Notes: generated by a model not told the origin, from the sequence alone. Positions 8,014-16,298 are shown, counted from the stretch's first letter. The stretch: 64,000 nucleotides of DNA from Deferribacterales bacterium Deferri_01 (GCA_001603805.1 LUZY01000008.1:124001-188000); one strand, 5' to 3'. Translations and numbers: made by a program.

Positions 8014-8778
8014 TTACACCGATTTGCCCACGGTGTTGATCACTGTTCCGTTTATAGAGTCGATGCTTTGTATTACTTTCTGATAAGTTTCAAACCCGCG
8101 CATTGCATCTATCATGCGCACCATTTCAAGGACGGAGTTTACGTTACTCCCTTCAACATAGCCTGCGGTAACGCCGGGGTTTTCTGCCTGCTGGGGTATT
8201 GTGTCCACTGCCGCATAAAGATTATGACCCACTTTCTGAAGGTTATCAGTATCTTCAACGTAAGCTATGCCAAGCTGATCCTGTGCTTCACCGTCTACAA
8301 GAATCACACCGGTTTCTGTTACTGTGTAGTTGTCAGGGAGGATAATAGGCTGCGGATTGTCATCGTCAATATTTGAAAGCACAGGGTAACCCTCTGCGGT
8401 CACAAGCTCATTGTTTTCGTTCACTGTAAAGCTTCCGTCACGGGTGTAACGGATACCGAAAGGGGTATCCACCACAAAAAAAGTATCAGGATCTGTGAGG
8501 GCAAAGTCCAGCTTATTGCCTGTTTCATGCAGGTAGCCGATGGAAAAATCAGTCTTCACTTCAGATAATTTCACTGTGGAATTCATCGCCTTGTTATAAT
8601 CCGTGGTGCGGATAAAATTCTGCGGGAACTCTTTTTCAGTGGGGAAATACTCGGTGAAAACCGGTACATCCTTCTTGAACCCTGTGGTGTTTACGTTGGC
8701 TAAGTTGTTGGCTATGTTCTCCACCCGCCTGTTCTGCATCATCAGTCCGCTGGTGGCGACATAAAGTCCGTTCAGCAT
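8014..8778 (-). CDS. flgF: Flagellar proximal rod protein FlgF-type
   Basis: The 254-residue product begins with MLNGLYVATSGLMMQNRRV and IANNLANVNTTGFKKD, the flg_bbr N-terminus. It ends with EGSNVNSVLEMVRMIDAMRGFETYQKVIQSID, typical of FlgF. The middle holds a FlgF/FlgG-like beta domain (FFVVDTPFGIRYTRDGSF). Placement directly before flgG supports FlgF rather than FlgE. The start is 4 bp from the stop of the upstream lipoprotein gene. Confidence 0.94.
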   Translation of the reverse strand: MLNGLYVATSGLMMQNRRVENIANNLANVNTTGFKKDVPVFTEYFPTEKEFPQNFIRTTDYNKAMNSTVKLSEVKTDFSIGYLHETGNKLDFALTDPDTFFVVDTPFGIRYTRDGSFTVNENNELVTAEGYPVLSNIDDDNPQPIILPDNYTVTETGVILVDGEAQDQLGIAYVEDTDNLQKVGHNLYAAVDTIPQQAENPGVTAGYVEGSNVNSVLEMVRMIDAMRGFETYQKVIQSIDSINGTVINTVGKSV

Positions 8779-8781
8779 ATG

Positions 8782-9639
8782 TTATTCCTCCTCTGAGGAT
8801 GTTGTTTTATTATCAAGGCTTTTGAGGTATTCATCAAATTCCCTCTGCCATTGTTCCTCTTTTTTTATGGCGTCTCTTTTTTCCTCAAGCTCACGTATTT
8901 CCTGTTGTTCAATATCAGTTGCCTTAGCTTCTTTTTTTGATTTTGCCCGTTCTTCCATACGTTTCTCAAATTTTTCCATACGGGTGACAGGTATGCCGTA
9001 CGCCTTAGGAAGAGCCACAGCAAAAATCTGCCCCATAGCTTTCATGGAAAGGGTGCTGGAGGGGATGGCGTTTTTTGTGGGATAATACCAGAAGTTAGGG
9101 TCAGCCTTGCTCTCAAGGGCTATTACGCTTGAGAAAACAGGTATGTCACTCTTGGTCATTATGCTTAAAACAACAGTGCTTGAGTTTCTCTCGTAGCTTC
9201 TTTCTATGCTTTCCTTCATGCGGGAAACTATTATATAGTCAGCCTGCTGAATTTTGTCAGTTACCTTGCCCAGCCTTGAGAGCTGAAAATAGTTCCGCAT
9301 CATCCTGCCGGTTTCTTCATCGTAGTATGTTTTTCCTTCCCTTGTGATTCTTGCGGGGAGAATGTAATATGTCTTTCCGATCGGGAGTGTCTCATGCGCC
9401 TTGGCGTAGAATGTGACGACTTTTTCTTTTGTTTTGTCGAACACGAGGGAGGAGATGTTCGAGTTTGCTTCAAGGCTGATCAGAACAAAAAGAACACCCG
9501 AATTAAGGCGCGCTGTGAGTTCCACAACCTCTGTGAGTGTATCGTCAATGCTTGAGGCAACTTTGCCCGGGTTTGCAACTTTAGATGAGCATCCCGTAAA
9601 TAAAGCGATTGCGATCAGCAGGGGAAATATTTTCTTCAT
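8782..9639 (-). CDS. Unrecognised lipoprotein heading the flgF-flgG-flgA operon
   Basis: I do not recognise this family with confidence. From ATG 9639 (GGAGG five bases before it) the protein has 285 residues. It starts with a lipoprotein signal ending in the lipobox LFTGC at about residues 13-17, so it should be anchored in a membrane, probably the outer one. A mixed alpha/beta domain follows to about residue 215; its segment around ADYIIVSRMKESIER resembles the assembly-lipoprotein fold seen in FlgO and LpoB, but only loosely. The last 70 residues are a highly charged coiled coil (E/K/R rich). It stands 4 bp before flgF and directly after a sigma54-like promoter, so it is made with the rod genes. 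A role in rod or ring assembly is inferred from context only. Confidence 0.7.
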   Translation of the reverse strand: MKKIFPLLIAIALFTGCSSKVANPGKVASSIDDTLTEVVELTARLNSGVLFVLISLEANSNISSLVFDKTKEKVVTFYAKAHETLPIGKTYYILPARITREGKTYYDEETGRMMRNYFQLSRLGKVTDKIQQADYIIVSRMKESIERSYERNSSTVVLSIMTKSDIPVFSSVIALESKADPNFWYYPTKNAIPSSTLSMKAMGQIFAVALPKAYGIPVTRMEKFEKRMEERAKSKKEAKATDIEQQEIRELEEKRDAIKKEEQWQREFDEYLKSLDNKTTSSEEE

Positions 9640-9663
9640 CCTGTCCTCCGTCATGGAGATACA

Positions 9664-9679
9664 AACAAGAAACGTGCCA
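9664..9679 (-). promoter_or_regulatory. Sigma54-type promoter of the lipoprotein-flgF-flgG-flgA operon
   Basis: The minus strand reads TGGCACGTTTCTTGTT: a perfect -24 element and a -12 element with one mismatch (TTGTT against TTGCW). The predicted start near 9653 leaves just enough leader for the GGAGG site of the gene starting at 9639 and excludes the in-frame ATG at 9654. Its first 11 bases are identical to the flgH promoter at 6199-6214. Confidence 0.7.
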
Positions 9680-9702
9680 ATATTATGACGATGAGGTGAT
9701 TT

Positions 9703-10524
9703 ATGCTTGAATTTTCAATAGACCGTAAAAAATGCCGCCGATGTTCACTCTGTATGGAAGACTGTCCGGTTAGTATTATAGAAAAAGATTCAGAAGGCTT
9801 TCCTTTCATCACGAAAGAAAAAGAAAAACTCTGTCTTAAATGTCAGCATTGTTTAGCTATCTGCCCTGATGCGGCACTCTCAATTCTGGGTAAAAACCCT
9901 GACGAAAGTATGCCAGCTTCTGATATGCCCGCAGCAAAGCAGGTCGAAGCACTTATCCGCAACAGAAGATCCATAAGACATTTTAAAAAGAACGATGTGG
10001 AGTTTGAAACGATCCGCTCTCTCCTCTGTGTTACGGCAAACTGCCCGACAGGAGAGAACATGCGTGCCCTGACTTTTACCATAATTGATAACCGTGAAGA
10101 CATGGAGAAATTTGTGGTGAAGGCTTACGGGCTTCTTGAAAAAAGAATAGAGGAAGGGACTTTGCCGGAAAGGTTCAGGTTTTATGCCGCCCTCCTCAGA
10201 AGATATAAGTCAGGCAGGGATATTATCTTCAGGGGTGCGCCGCATCTCATTGTTGCCTCTGCGCCAAAAGGCGAGGGAACTCCGGAGGCGGACTGTTTTA
10301 TTGCGCTTAGTTATTTTGACCTTTATGCGTACAGTCTTAAAGTAGGAACTGTCTGGGTGGGCTTTCTGGCGTTTATGTTTGAATTCATGCCGGAGATAAA
10401 GGATGTGCTTGGAATTCCTGCTGACCATGAAGCGCCGTATGCGCTGCTTTTCGGCAAGGCAAAATACAAATATCCCAGAGGCGTTCAGAGGGATGATTTC
10501 AGAATAAACAGACCTGAGTTTTAA
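9703..10524 (+). CDS. Ferredoxin-nitroreductase fusion protein
   Basis: The 273-residue protein joins an N-terminal two-cluster ferredoxin domain to a nitroreductase domain. Cluster motifs are CRRCSLCMEDCP at about 10-21 and CLKCQHCLAICP at about 46-57, each CX2CX2CX3CP, for two [4Fe-4S] clusters. From about residue 88 an FMN-dependent nitroreductase domain starts with RNRRSIRHF, which binds FMN phosphate. Such fusions are common in anaerobes and pass electrons from the clusters to FMN; the natural substrate is unknown. ATG 9703 has GAGGTG before it. The gene is divergent from the flagellar block and convergent with the PilZ gene. Confidence 0.9.
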   Translation: MLEFSIDRKKCRRCSLCMEDCPVSIIEKDSEGFPFITKEKEKLCLKCQHCLAICPDAALSILGKNPDESMPASDMPAAKQVEALIRNRRSIRHFKKNDVEFETIRSLLCVTANCPTGENMRALTFTIIDNREDMEKFVVKAYGLLEKRIEEGTLPERFRFYAALLRRYKSGRDIIFRGAPHLIVASAPKGEGTPEADCFIALSYFDLYAYSLKVGTVWVGFLAFMFEFMPEIKDVLGIPADHEAPYALLFGKAKYKYPRGVQRDDFRINRPEF

Positions 10525-10531
10525 AAGAACA

Positions 10532-10553
10532 GGGGGCGGAGAGATCCGCCCTC
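10532..10553. terminator. Hairpin between convergent genes
   Basis: A perfect 7-bp stem (GGGCGGA / TCCGCCC, loop GAGA) at 10534-10551 lies between the stops of the nitroreductase gene (plus) and the PilZ gene (minus). On the minus strand it is followed by TGTTCTTTT, weakly like a terminator tail. It probably ends transcription from one or both sides. Confidence 0.6.
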
Positions 10554-10558
10554 AGTGA

Positions 10559-10930
10559 TTATTTGTAGGGAACATTCTCCTCATATTCATTGAGGAATTC
10601 ATTTATAAGGTGTTTGTCCACATCGGAAATTTTGGTAAACTGAAAGGCAACAAAGCGTTTTTTAGCGCTGATTTCTTCCTTATTTGCCTCAGTGCGCCAC
10701 ACAACAGCATGTGCATGTACAACGTCTTTAACCCCGTGGTTGGGGAACTGAACCTTTGCTTCGTAGTCATCGTAGATTTCAAAAGATATTGCTGTATTTG
10801 AAAGAAACCCGCCAATACTTATATCAACAAGCTCCACCTGTTTGTATTCTCCGTCTTTTTTTAAATAAAGTTTAAGGGGTACTCCGCTGTAGCGTTTATG
10901 CTTGCGGCGTTCGTTTTTTTTTGTGTACAT
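10559..10930 (-). CDS. PilZ-domain protein
   Basis: The 123-residue protein is a single PilZ domain, which binds cyclic di-GMP. Both binding motifs are visible: the RXXXR box in ERRKHKRYSG (about 7-16) and DISIGGFL (about 37-44), matching D/NXSXXG. The rest is the expected six-stranded barrel and a C-terminal helix. Single-domain PilZ proteins often act on flagellar motors or adhesion, and the flagellar genes nearby make that plausible, but no target can be read from the sequence. Confidence 0.9.
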   Translation of the reverse strand: MYTKKNERRKHKRYSGVPLKLYLKKDGEYKQVELVDISIGGFLSNTAISFEIYDDYEAKVQFPNHGVKDVVHAHAVVWRTEANKEEISAKKRFVAFQFTKISDVDKHLINEFLNEYEENVPYK

Positions 10931-11037
10931 TATAAATCCCCGGACAAAAATTGTATAAATAATTATGGCACTTTAAGGATAATCTTGCCAGAATTATTCT
11001 ATGAGGAAATAAAGATTATTTGAGAGTATTAATAGAG

Positions 11038-11074
11038 AATAAAAAAGGCTTCCCTGATCTCTCAAAGAAGCCTT
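11038..11074 (-). terminator. Rho-independent terminator after tRNA-Met
   Basis: On the minus strand an 8-bp perfect stem (AAGGCTTC / GAAGCCTT) with a 14-base loop is followed by a T run. The stem is 11045-11052 with 11067-11074. It starts 9 bp after the tRNA 3' end, as expected for a tRNA transcription unit. Confidence 0.88.
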
Positions 11075-11082
11075 ATCGTTAA

Positions 11083-11156
11083 TGGCGGTGCAGGGACTTG
11101 AACCCCGGACACTGCGGATATGAGCCGCATGCTCTAACCACCTGAGCTACACCGCC
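11083..11156 (-). tRNA. tRNA-Met (CAT), probably elongator type
   Basis: The minus strand folds as a complete cloverleaf. The acceptor stem is GGCGGTG / CACCGCC, the D arm GCTC...GAGC with GGTGG in the loop, and the anticodon stem TGCGG / CCGCA with loop CTCATAT (anticodon CAT). The T arm is CGGGG-TTCAAGT-CCCTG. A G1:C72 pair rules out an initiator tRNA. CAT could also be tRNA-Ile2 read after lysidine modification; the variable loop GTGTC and anticodon stem favour elongator Met. The 3' CCA is not encoded: the base after the acceptor stem is A, then TTA. Confidence 0.95.
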
Positions 11157-11172
11157 TTACATCGGGACTGAT

Positions 11173-11201
11173 TTATTAAACTATTTTCACGTCCTAGTCA
11201 A
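11173..11201 (-). promoter_or_regulatory. Sigma70 promoter of tRNA-Met
   Basis: On the minus strand TTGACT and TAATAA are separated by 17 bp, ending 16 bp before the tRNA 5' end. Both hexamers differ little from the consensus. Confidence 0.75.
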
Positions 11202-11228
11202 CGTAATTTTATCTTTATCGGTAATTTT

Positions 11229-11705
11229 TTAAAGGAAATTTTCCGAAAGAGAGGCATTAAGTATTCCGGAAAGACGCTCTTCGAGTTTGTACATTCTCTC
11301 AGAGACGGTTTTTGCCATTATCCACACGAACTTACCAAAAAGAGCCGGATGAGCATTTTTCATTTCAGAAAGCTTTTCTCCTGTTATGGAGAATAATGTC
11401 ACTGCCGTGTATGCTTTGGCGTTTGCCGAGCGTGGATAGCCCGTGAGGATTGCCATTTCACCAAAAAAGTCTCCTGCTTTGAGGTTGTTCAGGAAGATGG
11501 ACGTCTGCTCATTTACATCTTTTGATATACCGACTTCGCCCTCAGCAATTATACAGAAACTATTGCCCGCGTCTCCCTCTTTGAGTATGAGTTCACAGGG
11601 CTGATAGTCTTCTTTTGTGAAATAGTTTAAAAACTCTTCCATCTCTGCTGCGGAAAAATCAGCAAATCTGGGATTTTTCTTTAAAATCTCCGCACTTGTT
11701 TTCAA
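11229..11705 (-). CDS. Cyclic nucleotide-binding (Crp/Fnr-fold) domain protein
   Basis: The 158-residue protein is one cNMP-binding domain with no helix-turn-helix. The phosphate-binding cassette is visible at about 89-105 (GDFFGEMAILTGYPRSA), with the Glu and the Arg-Ser expected for a cyclic nucleotide contact, and a hydrophobic barrel before it (EGDAGNSFCIIAEGEVGI). The lack of DNA-binding or catalytic domains makes it a stand-alone sensor or adaptor; the partner is not known. It is in line with the sirtuin gene, 16 bp downstream of it on the same strand. Confidence 0.85.
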   Translation of the reverse strand: MKTSAEILKKNPRFADFSAAEMEEFLNYFTKEDYQPCELILKEGDAGNSFCIIAEGEVGISKDVNEQTSIFLNNLKAGDFFGEMAILTGYPRSANAKAYTAVTLFSITGEKLSEMKNAHPALFGKFVWIMAKTVSERMYKLEERLSGILNASLSENFL

Positions 11706-11721
11706 TTTTATACACCTTTGA

Positions 11722-12546
11722 TCATATTTTGATTCTCAGTTCCCGGACAATTTCCGTCATGGCTGCTCTTGCGCCGGACTGTATGTATACATCCGGTTTA
11801 CAGACTCTTAATGACGATTCATCCGGGTTGATAGTAATAATTTTACAGCCGGATGCCTGAAGGCGGACGGCAAGGTAGTCATTGGTAGGAACACTGCCGC
11901 TTGAGCCGATCAAAATGGCTACATCGGGAATCCCTGCACGTTCAAGAAAATCACGGAAATTATTATACTGGTAAGCATGCTCAACATAGTCAAAATCGCC
12001 GAACATAAGTACATGGGGGCGCAGAAGCCCGCCGCATTTCGGACACATAGGCAGGTTTGACGCTGTCATCATATCATAGTCCAGCCCGCACAGAGGCACG
12101 TCTTCATTCTCTTCGTATGTGTAGCTGCATCCAAGCCCCGCCATGCACTGAAGGCGCCATATGCTCCCGTGGATCTCATAAACATGGTCGGCGGATGTGC
12201 CGGAGGTCATGTGGTAGCCGTCTGTGTTGGTTGTGTGAATGAATGAGTTTTCAAAATGATTATCTATGAGTGAGTTGATGGCGGTGTAGCCTTCGTGGGG
12301 TTTGTTCTCTTTTGCGTTGCGCCTGCGCCATTCATAAAATGCCCATGCGTGGGCGGGTCTTGTCTTAAAGCTTCGGGGATTTGCAAGATCCACTGCTTCG
12401 AGCTTTAGGTTTTTGTATGCCGGAAAATTTCGCCAGTAGCCTTCCTTATCTCTGAAAGTGGGGATGCCGGATTCAGCGCTCATTCCGGCGCTGGTCAGGA
12501 AAAGGCAGCTTCGTGCGCTGCCGATGATGTCCACAGCTTTATTCAT
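11722..12546 (-). CDS. Sir2-family NAD-dependent protein deacetylase (variant)
   Basis: Sirtuins remove acyl groups from lysines using NAD. The 274-residue protein has TSAGMSAESGIPTFR at about 18-32 (NAD/ribose loop), YEIHGSIW with the catalytic His at about 144, and RPHVLMFGD at about 197-205. It also has GSSGSVPTNDY at about 240-250 and four Cys (CMAGLGC and CPKCG) in a zinc-binding position. The usual TQNID motif reads TTNTD at about 106-110, so the glutamine is replaced while Asn and Asp remain. The start at 12546 has AGGAAC before it. It lies downstream of ogt on the same strand but a hairpin stands between them. Confidence 0.88.
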   Translation of the reverse strand: MNKAVDIIGSARSCLFLTSAGMSAESGIPTFRDKEGYWRNFPAYKNLKLEAVDLANPRSFKTRPAHAWAFYEWRRRNAKENKPHEGYTAINSLIDNHFENSFIHTTNTDGYHMTSGTSADHVYEIHGSIWRLQCMAGLGCSYTYEENEDVPLCGLDYDMMTASNLPMCPKCGGLLRPHVLMFGDFDYVEHAYQYNNFRDFLERAGIPDVAILIGSSGSVPTNDYLAVRLQASGCKIITINPDESSLRVCKPDVYIQSGARAAMTEIVRELRIKI

Positions 12547-12559
12547 AGGAACACCGCCG

Positions 12560-12585
12560 TTTTTTTGGTAATTTTACCAAAAAAA
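12560..12585. terminator. Symmetric hairpin between ogt and the sirtuin gene
   Basis: TTTTTTTGGTAA and its exact inverse complement TTACCAAAAAAA face each other across two bases. Both strands give a GGTAA/TTACC stem flanked by A and T runs, so it can act as a bidirectional terminator. It lies after the ogt stop and 14 bp before the sirtuin start. The stem has little G+C and may be leaky. Confidence 0.65.
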
Positions 12586-12590
12586 GATAG

Positions 12591-13058
12591 TTATTTCCAG
12601 TTAGCTCCCTCTTCGGCGAGAAGTTTTTCTTTTTTATGAACTCCGCTTGAATAATTTCCCAGCCCGTTTGCTCTCACAACTCTGTGACATGGAACAATAA
12701 GCGGATATGGATTTGTCGCCATAGCTGTTCCCACGGCTCTTGCGGCATTTTTGCTCCCGCTGATTTCCGCAAGTTTTCCGTAAGTAAGAACCTCGCCCTT
12801 CGGGATATTGAACAGGTTTCTGTAAACAGATTTATGAAATTCGCTTCTGCCTTCAAAAACAAGCTCATCGAATTTAAGGGGGCATTCACCCGCAGGGTAT
12901 GATTCCAGATAAGCACATATTTTCTCATGCTCTTTCTTCATAGGCTGAACATCATATTCCTCCGGACGTATGAGGCACACTTCCACAAGCGTACCTTTGT
13001 CGTCAAATACCGGGAAAACATCACCGATGTGCTTGTTTTGAAGGTGAACCATATACAT
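12591..13058 (-). CDS. ogt: Methylated-DNA--protein-cysteine methyltransferase (Ogt/AGT family)
   Basis: This protein repairs O6-alkylguanine by moving the alkyl group to its own cysteine. The 155-residue product holds the active-site motif PCHRVVRANG at about 123-132. The DNA-recognition helix region FNIPKGEVLTYGKLAEISGSKNAARAVG lies at about 87-114. There is a short N-terminal domain of the Ogt type and no Ada AraC domain. ATG 13058 is one base after the thiH stop; an ATG two codons later is also possible. Expression probably comes from the thiG-thiH transcript. Confidence 0.93.
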   Translation of the reverse strand: MYMVHLQNKHIGDVFPVFDDKGTLVEVCLIRPEEYDVQPMKKEHEKICAYLESYPAGECPLKFDELVFEGRSEFHKSVYRNLFNIPKGEVLTYGKLAEISGSKNAARAVGTAMATNPYPLIVPCHRVVRANGLGNYSSGVHKKEKLLAEEGANWK

Positions 13059-13059
13059 A

Positions 13060-14175
13060 TTATGACCTCACGAGGAAGTTTTTATCCCAGTCTTTCATAA
13101 CAGGGTCGTAACCTTTGGAGCGGAGCATGGCACAGAATTCTGCCACACTTCTGTCGTCCTCAACTTTAAACTGTTTGCCGTCATGTTCTTTATTGTATCC
13201 GCCGGGTTCGGTTTTGGAACCTGCGCTCATCTGGGTTACGCCAAGGGGCAGAAGATGCTCTCTCATCTCCGCCGGTTCACGGGTGGAGATAACCAGCCCC
13301 GCATCATGGAGAAAAAGGCGAAGAGCAAGCATGGACTGCACAAGGTTTTTGTCTTTTATAAGCTCGTAAGGGGTAAAATTTCCCGCTGCAAAGCGTATGC
13401 GGGGGAAAGATACTGTCACATGGGTTTTCCAGTAATGTTTCATGAGGTAACGGGCGTGGAGTCCGACAAAAAATTCTTCGGTGCGGAAGTCTTCCAGCCC
13501 CATGAGAGCCCCTATGCCCACTGTGCGGTATCCGGCTTCTGCTCCTCTGTCCGGCGTTTCAAGACGCCATTCAAAATCACGCTTTCTGCCTGCCGGGTGT
13601 ACTTTTGCATAGGTTTCTCTGTTGTATGTTTCCTGATATATTGTAAGTCCGTCTGCACCGGAATTGCGAAGTATGGAATATTCTTCCGTACTCATGGGGA
13701 AAACCTCTATGGAAAGTGAGCTGAACATATCCCGCAGGAGATCGCATGTTCTGGCGAGGTCAGAAACGCTTACAACCTTTGGTGATTCACCTGTAACCAG
13801 AAGAAGGTGCTGAATACCCATGTCTGCAATGGTTTTTGCTTCCGCAACCACTTCCTCATCAGTCAGGGTCACTCTGGGAATTTCGTTATGCCTGTTGAAC
13901 CCGCAGTAAACACAGGAGTTGGTGCATTCGTTGGAAGTGTATATCGGACCGTAGATTTTTATGGTTTTGCCGAATCTCTGCAATGTTATGCGGCTTGCCT
14001 CTTTCGCCATGGGCTCGAGGAATTTTTCCGCCGCAGGGGAGAGGAGGACGGCGAAGTCTGTTTCGGTGATTATATCTTTGTTAAGTACGGCGGCAACGTC
14101 TTCTGCCGTCCTTGAGTGGATGAAGTTTTTAACCTCGTTCCAGTCGTATTCTTTAAGTATTTGTGTGAATGTCAT
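13060..14175 (-). CDS. thiH: 2-iminoacetate synthase ThiH (radical SAM)
   Basis: ThiH splits tyrosine with S-adenosylmethionine to give dehydroglycine (2-iminoacetate) for the thiazole ring of thiamine. The 371-residue protein has the radical SAM motif ECTNSCVYCGF (CX3CX2C) near residue 85, and later GIGALMGLEDFR and MSAGSKTEPGGY, all ThiH-typical. The oxygen-sensitive ThiH route instead of glycine oxidase ThiO fits an anaerobe. thiG ends one base upstream, so thiG-thiH are coupled. No thiS or thiF is next to them in this window. Confidence 0.96.
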   Translation of the reverse strand: MTFTQILKEYDWNEVKNFIHSRTAEDVAAVLNKDIITETDFAVLLSPAAEKFLEPMAKEASRITLQRFGKTIKIYGPIYTSNECTNSCVYCGFNRHNEIPRVTLTDEEVVAEAKTIADMGIQHLLLVTGESPKVVSVSDLARTCDLLRDMFSSLSIEVFPMSTEEYSILRNSGADGLTIYQETYNRETYAKVHPAGRKRDFEWRLETPDRGAEAGYRTVGIGALMGLEDFRTEEFFVGLHARYLMKHYWKTHVTVSFPRIRFAAGNFTPYELIKDKNLVQSMLALRLFLHDAGLVISTREPAEMREHLLPLGVTQMSAGSKTEPGGYNKEHDGKQFKVEDDRSVAEFCAMLRSKGYDPVMKDWDKNFLVRS

Positions 14176-14176
14176 C

Positions 14177-14953
14177 TTAATCTCTTAAAAAACCTGTGAG
14201 CGGGCTTGATGCTTCCGCTTTTTCTTTTTGTGAGGGCATACCGGCGTCTCTTGCTGTAACTGCCGCATCAACAGCGAGTTTAAATGCCAATGCCATTTTA
14301 ACAGGGTCGCCCGCTGTGGCTATTGCCGTGTTTACAAGAACAGCATCCGCACCCATTTCAATGGCAAGTGCGGCGTGGCTTGGTGCGCCTATTCCAGCAT
14401 CCACAACAACAGGTACATGTGCCTGCTCTATTATTATGCGTAAATTATCCACGGTTTTTATTCCCTTGTTGCTGCCGATGGGTGCGCCGAGGGGCATTAC
14501 TGTTACGGTGCCTATCTCCTCAAGGCGTTTGCAGAGAACAGGATCCGCATTAATGTAAGGCAGAACCTTGAACCCTTCCTTCACGAGTATTTCCGCCGCC
14601 TTGAAGGTTTCAATAGGGTCGGGGAGAAGGTAGTACGGATCGGGTGTGACCTCAAGTTTGATCCAAGGCTCACAGCCTGCCGCACGGGCGATCCTTGCCA
14701 GCCTCACTGCCTCTTCTGCGTCTCTTGCACCGGATGTATTGGGGAGGAGAAGGTACTTTGATGTATCTATGTGGTTGAGAATATCGTCCTGGGGGTTGTT
14801 TACGTCCACTCTGCGCAGAGCAACAGTAACAATCTCCGCTCCGCTTGCTTCAGCCGCAGCAGCCATCACATCACTGCCGGCAAATTTTCCTGTGCCGACC
14901 ATAAGTCTGCTTCTGAAGGTTCTTCCGTCTATAATAAGATTTTTTGAGAACAT
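14177..14953 (-). CDS. thiG: Thiazole synthase ThiG
   Basis: ThiG condenses 1-deoxyxylulose-5-phosphate, dehydroglycine and ThiS-thiocarboxylate into the thiamine thiazole. The 258-residue TIM barrel shows [10 protein letters not shown] at about 15-24, VALRRVDV at about 44-51, [16 protein letters not shown] at about 96-111, [31 protein letters not shown] at about 183-213, and an ending typical of the family. It is the first gene of thiG-thiH-ogt on the minus strand. Unlike the thiC operon it has no visible TPP riboswitch in the 209-bp upstream gap. Confidence 0.97.
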   Translation of the reverse strand: MFSKNLIIDGRTFRSRLMVGTGKFAGSDVMAAAAEASGAEIVTVALRRVDVNNPQDDILNHIDTSKYLLLPNTSGARDAEEAVRLARIARAAGCEPWIKLEVTPDPYYLLPDPIETFKAAEILVKEGFKVLPYINADPVLCKRLEEIGTVTVMPLGAPIGSNKGIKTVDNLRIIIEQAHVPVVVDAGIGAPSHAALAIEMGADAVLVNTAIATAGDPVKMALAFKLAVDAAVTARDAGMPSQKEKAEASSPLTGFLRD

Positions 14954-15013
14954 GCTCTTTTACCGCCTGAAATCTAATGTATTTCAATAGTAATTACCGC
15001 AGATTAAATGTCA

Positions 15014-15039
15014 ACAATATATTGATAGATAAATATTGT
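15014..15039. repeat. Short inverted repeat in the divergent thiG / aminotransferase gap
   Basis: ACAATAT (15014-15020) and ATATTGT (15033-15039) face each other 12 bases apart in the 209-bp gap between divergent genes. A small perfect hairpin CCTGA-TGCGC-TCAGG follows at 15041-15055. The arrangement could be a repressor operator. A chance A+T palindrome is also possible. Confidence 0.35.
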
Positions 15040-15162
15040 CCCTGATGCGCTCAGGCAGGGCTGTTCCTGAATACCCTTGCGAAAAATAAAAATAGGCGTA
15101 AACTTAGTTGCGTCAATTTTGTCAGATACAAGGACGAATAATAAACCTGCGAGGATTTCCAC

Positions 15163-16287
15163 ATGGATTTTTGCAATCTTAAAAGCCAGTATTCATTAGT
15201 AAAAGAAGATATCGACCGCCGTGTTCTTGCGGTATTTGAGCATGGAAGATACATTTTCGGACCCGAAATAACGGAGCTTGAAAAAAAATGCGCAGAATTT
15301 TGCGGAGTTAAACACGCTCTGGCTGTTTCTTCAGGCACAGATGCTCTTCTCATGGGGCTTATGGCTTATGATGTTAAGCCCGGTGACTATGTTATCACCA
15401 CGCCTTTTACCTTTATAGCAACAGCAGAGATGATAGCTCTCCTCGGCGCAATTCCTCTTTTTGTTGATATAGAAGAAACAACCTACAACATTGACCCTGC
15501 AAAGCTTGGGGAAATGCTTAAAAACCCTCCCGTTGATAAATCAAAAATCAGGGGCGTTATTACCGTTGACCTCTATGGTCAGATGCCTGATTACGAAGCC
15601 ATAGAAAAGGTTATCAAAGAAAGCGGTCTTGACCTCTTTCTCATGGAGGATGCTGCACAGAGCTTCGGTGCAATGCAGAGAGGCAAAAGAGCCTGTGCAT
15701 TCGGAGATATTGGCGCCACATCATTCTTTCCTTCAAAGCCTCTCGGCTGCTACGGCGACGGCGGTATGGTTTTCACCAACTGCGATAAGCTCGCAGAAAA
15801 AATGGGATGGATCAGAAACCATGGTCAGAATGAGAGATACTGCCACAAAATAGTGGGTATCAACGGCAGGCTGGACAGTGTTCAGGCGGCTGTTCTCCTC
15901 GGCAAGTTTGATCTTTTTGTAAACAAAGAGATCGATGGCCGTGACAAGGTTGCATCCATGTACACTGAAAAGCTTTCCAAAATAAAAGGTGTTAAAACTC
16001 CGGCAGTTACAGATTTCAACCGCTCCGTATGGGCTCAGTATTCCATAATGGTTGAGGACAGGGATGCCCTTGCCGCTCACCTTAACTCAAAAGGCATACC
16101 CACTGCGGTTCACTATCCGATACCCCTGCACATGCAGGAAGTTTTCAGCGGTCTCGGCGTGAAGAAAGGCACTCTCCCTGTTTCAGAGAAGGTTGCCGCT
16201 CATATAATGAGCCTTCCCATGTGCGCTTATAAAACGCAGGAAGACATAAACACAGTTGCTGAGGCAATAGCCGAATACTACAAATAG
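15163..16287 (+). CDS. DegT/DnrJ/EryC1/StrS-family sugar aminotransferase
   Basis: A PLP-dependent aminotransferase of the kind that makes amino sugars for lipopolysaccharide or capsule. The 374-residue protein shows the family core: ALAVSSGTDALLMGLMA at about 49-65, PFTFIATAEMI near 80, the PLP lysine in SFFPSKPLGCYGDGG at about 187-201, and a C-terminal HYPIPLHMQ (about 315-323). The closest pattern I recall is WbpE/WlbE-type 3-oxo-glucuronate aminotransferases, but the substrate cannot be fixed. It is a single-gene unit with its own terminator. A coat-sugar role is inferred. Confidence 0.9.
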   Translation: MDFCNLKSQYSLVKEDIDRRVLAVFEHGRYIFGPEITELEKKCAEFCGVKHALAVSSGTDALLMGLMAYDVKPGDYVITTPFTFIATAEMIALLGAIPLFVDIEETTYNIDPAKLGEMLKNPPVDKSKIRGVITVDLYGQMPDYEAIEKVIKESGLDLFLMEDAAQSFGAMQRGKRACAFGDIGATSFFPSKPLGCYGDGGMVFTNCDKLAEKMGWIRNHGQNERYCHKIVGINGRLDSVQAAVLLGKFDLFVNKEIDGRDKVASMYTEKLSKIKGVKTPAVTDFNRSVWAQYSIMVEDRDALAAHLNSKGIPTAVHYPIPLHMQEVFSGLGVKKGTLPVSEKVAAHIMSLPMCAYKTQEDINTVAEAIAEYYK

Positions 16288-16298
16288 TCAATGGTTTG

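Noticed and set aside
14954-15162. thiS or a TPP riboswitch upstream of thiG
   Set aside because: No frame of about 65 codons ending in Gly-Gly on the minus strand, and none of the THI-box blocks (CTGAGA, CTGATC.GGATAATGCC) are present.
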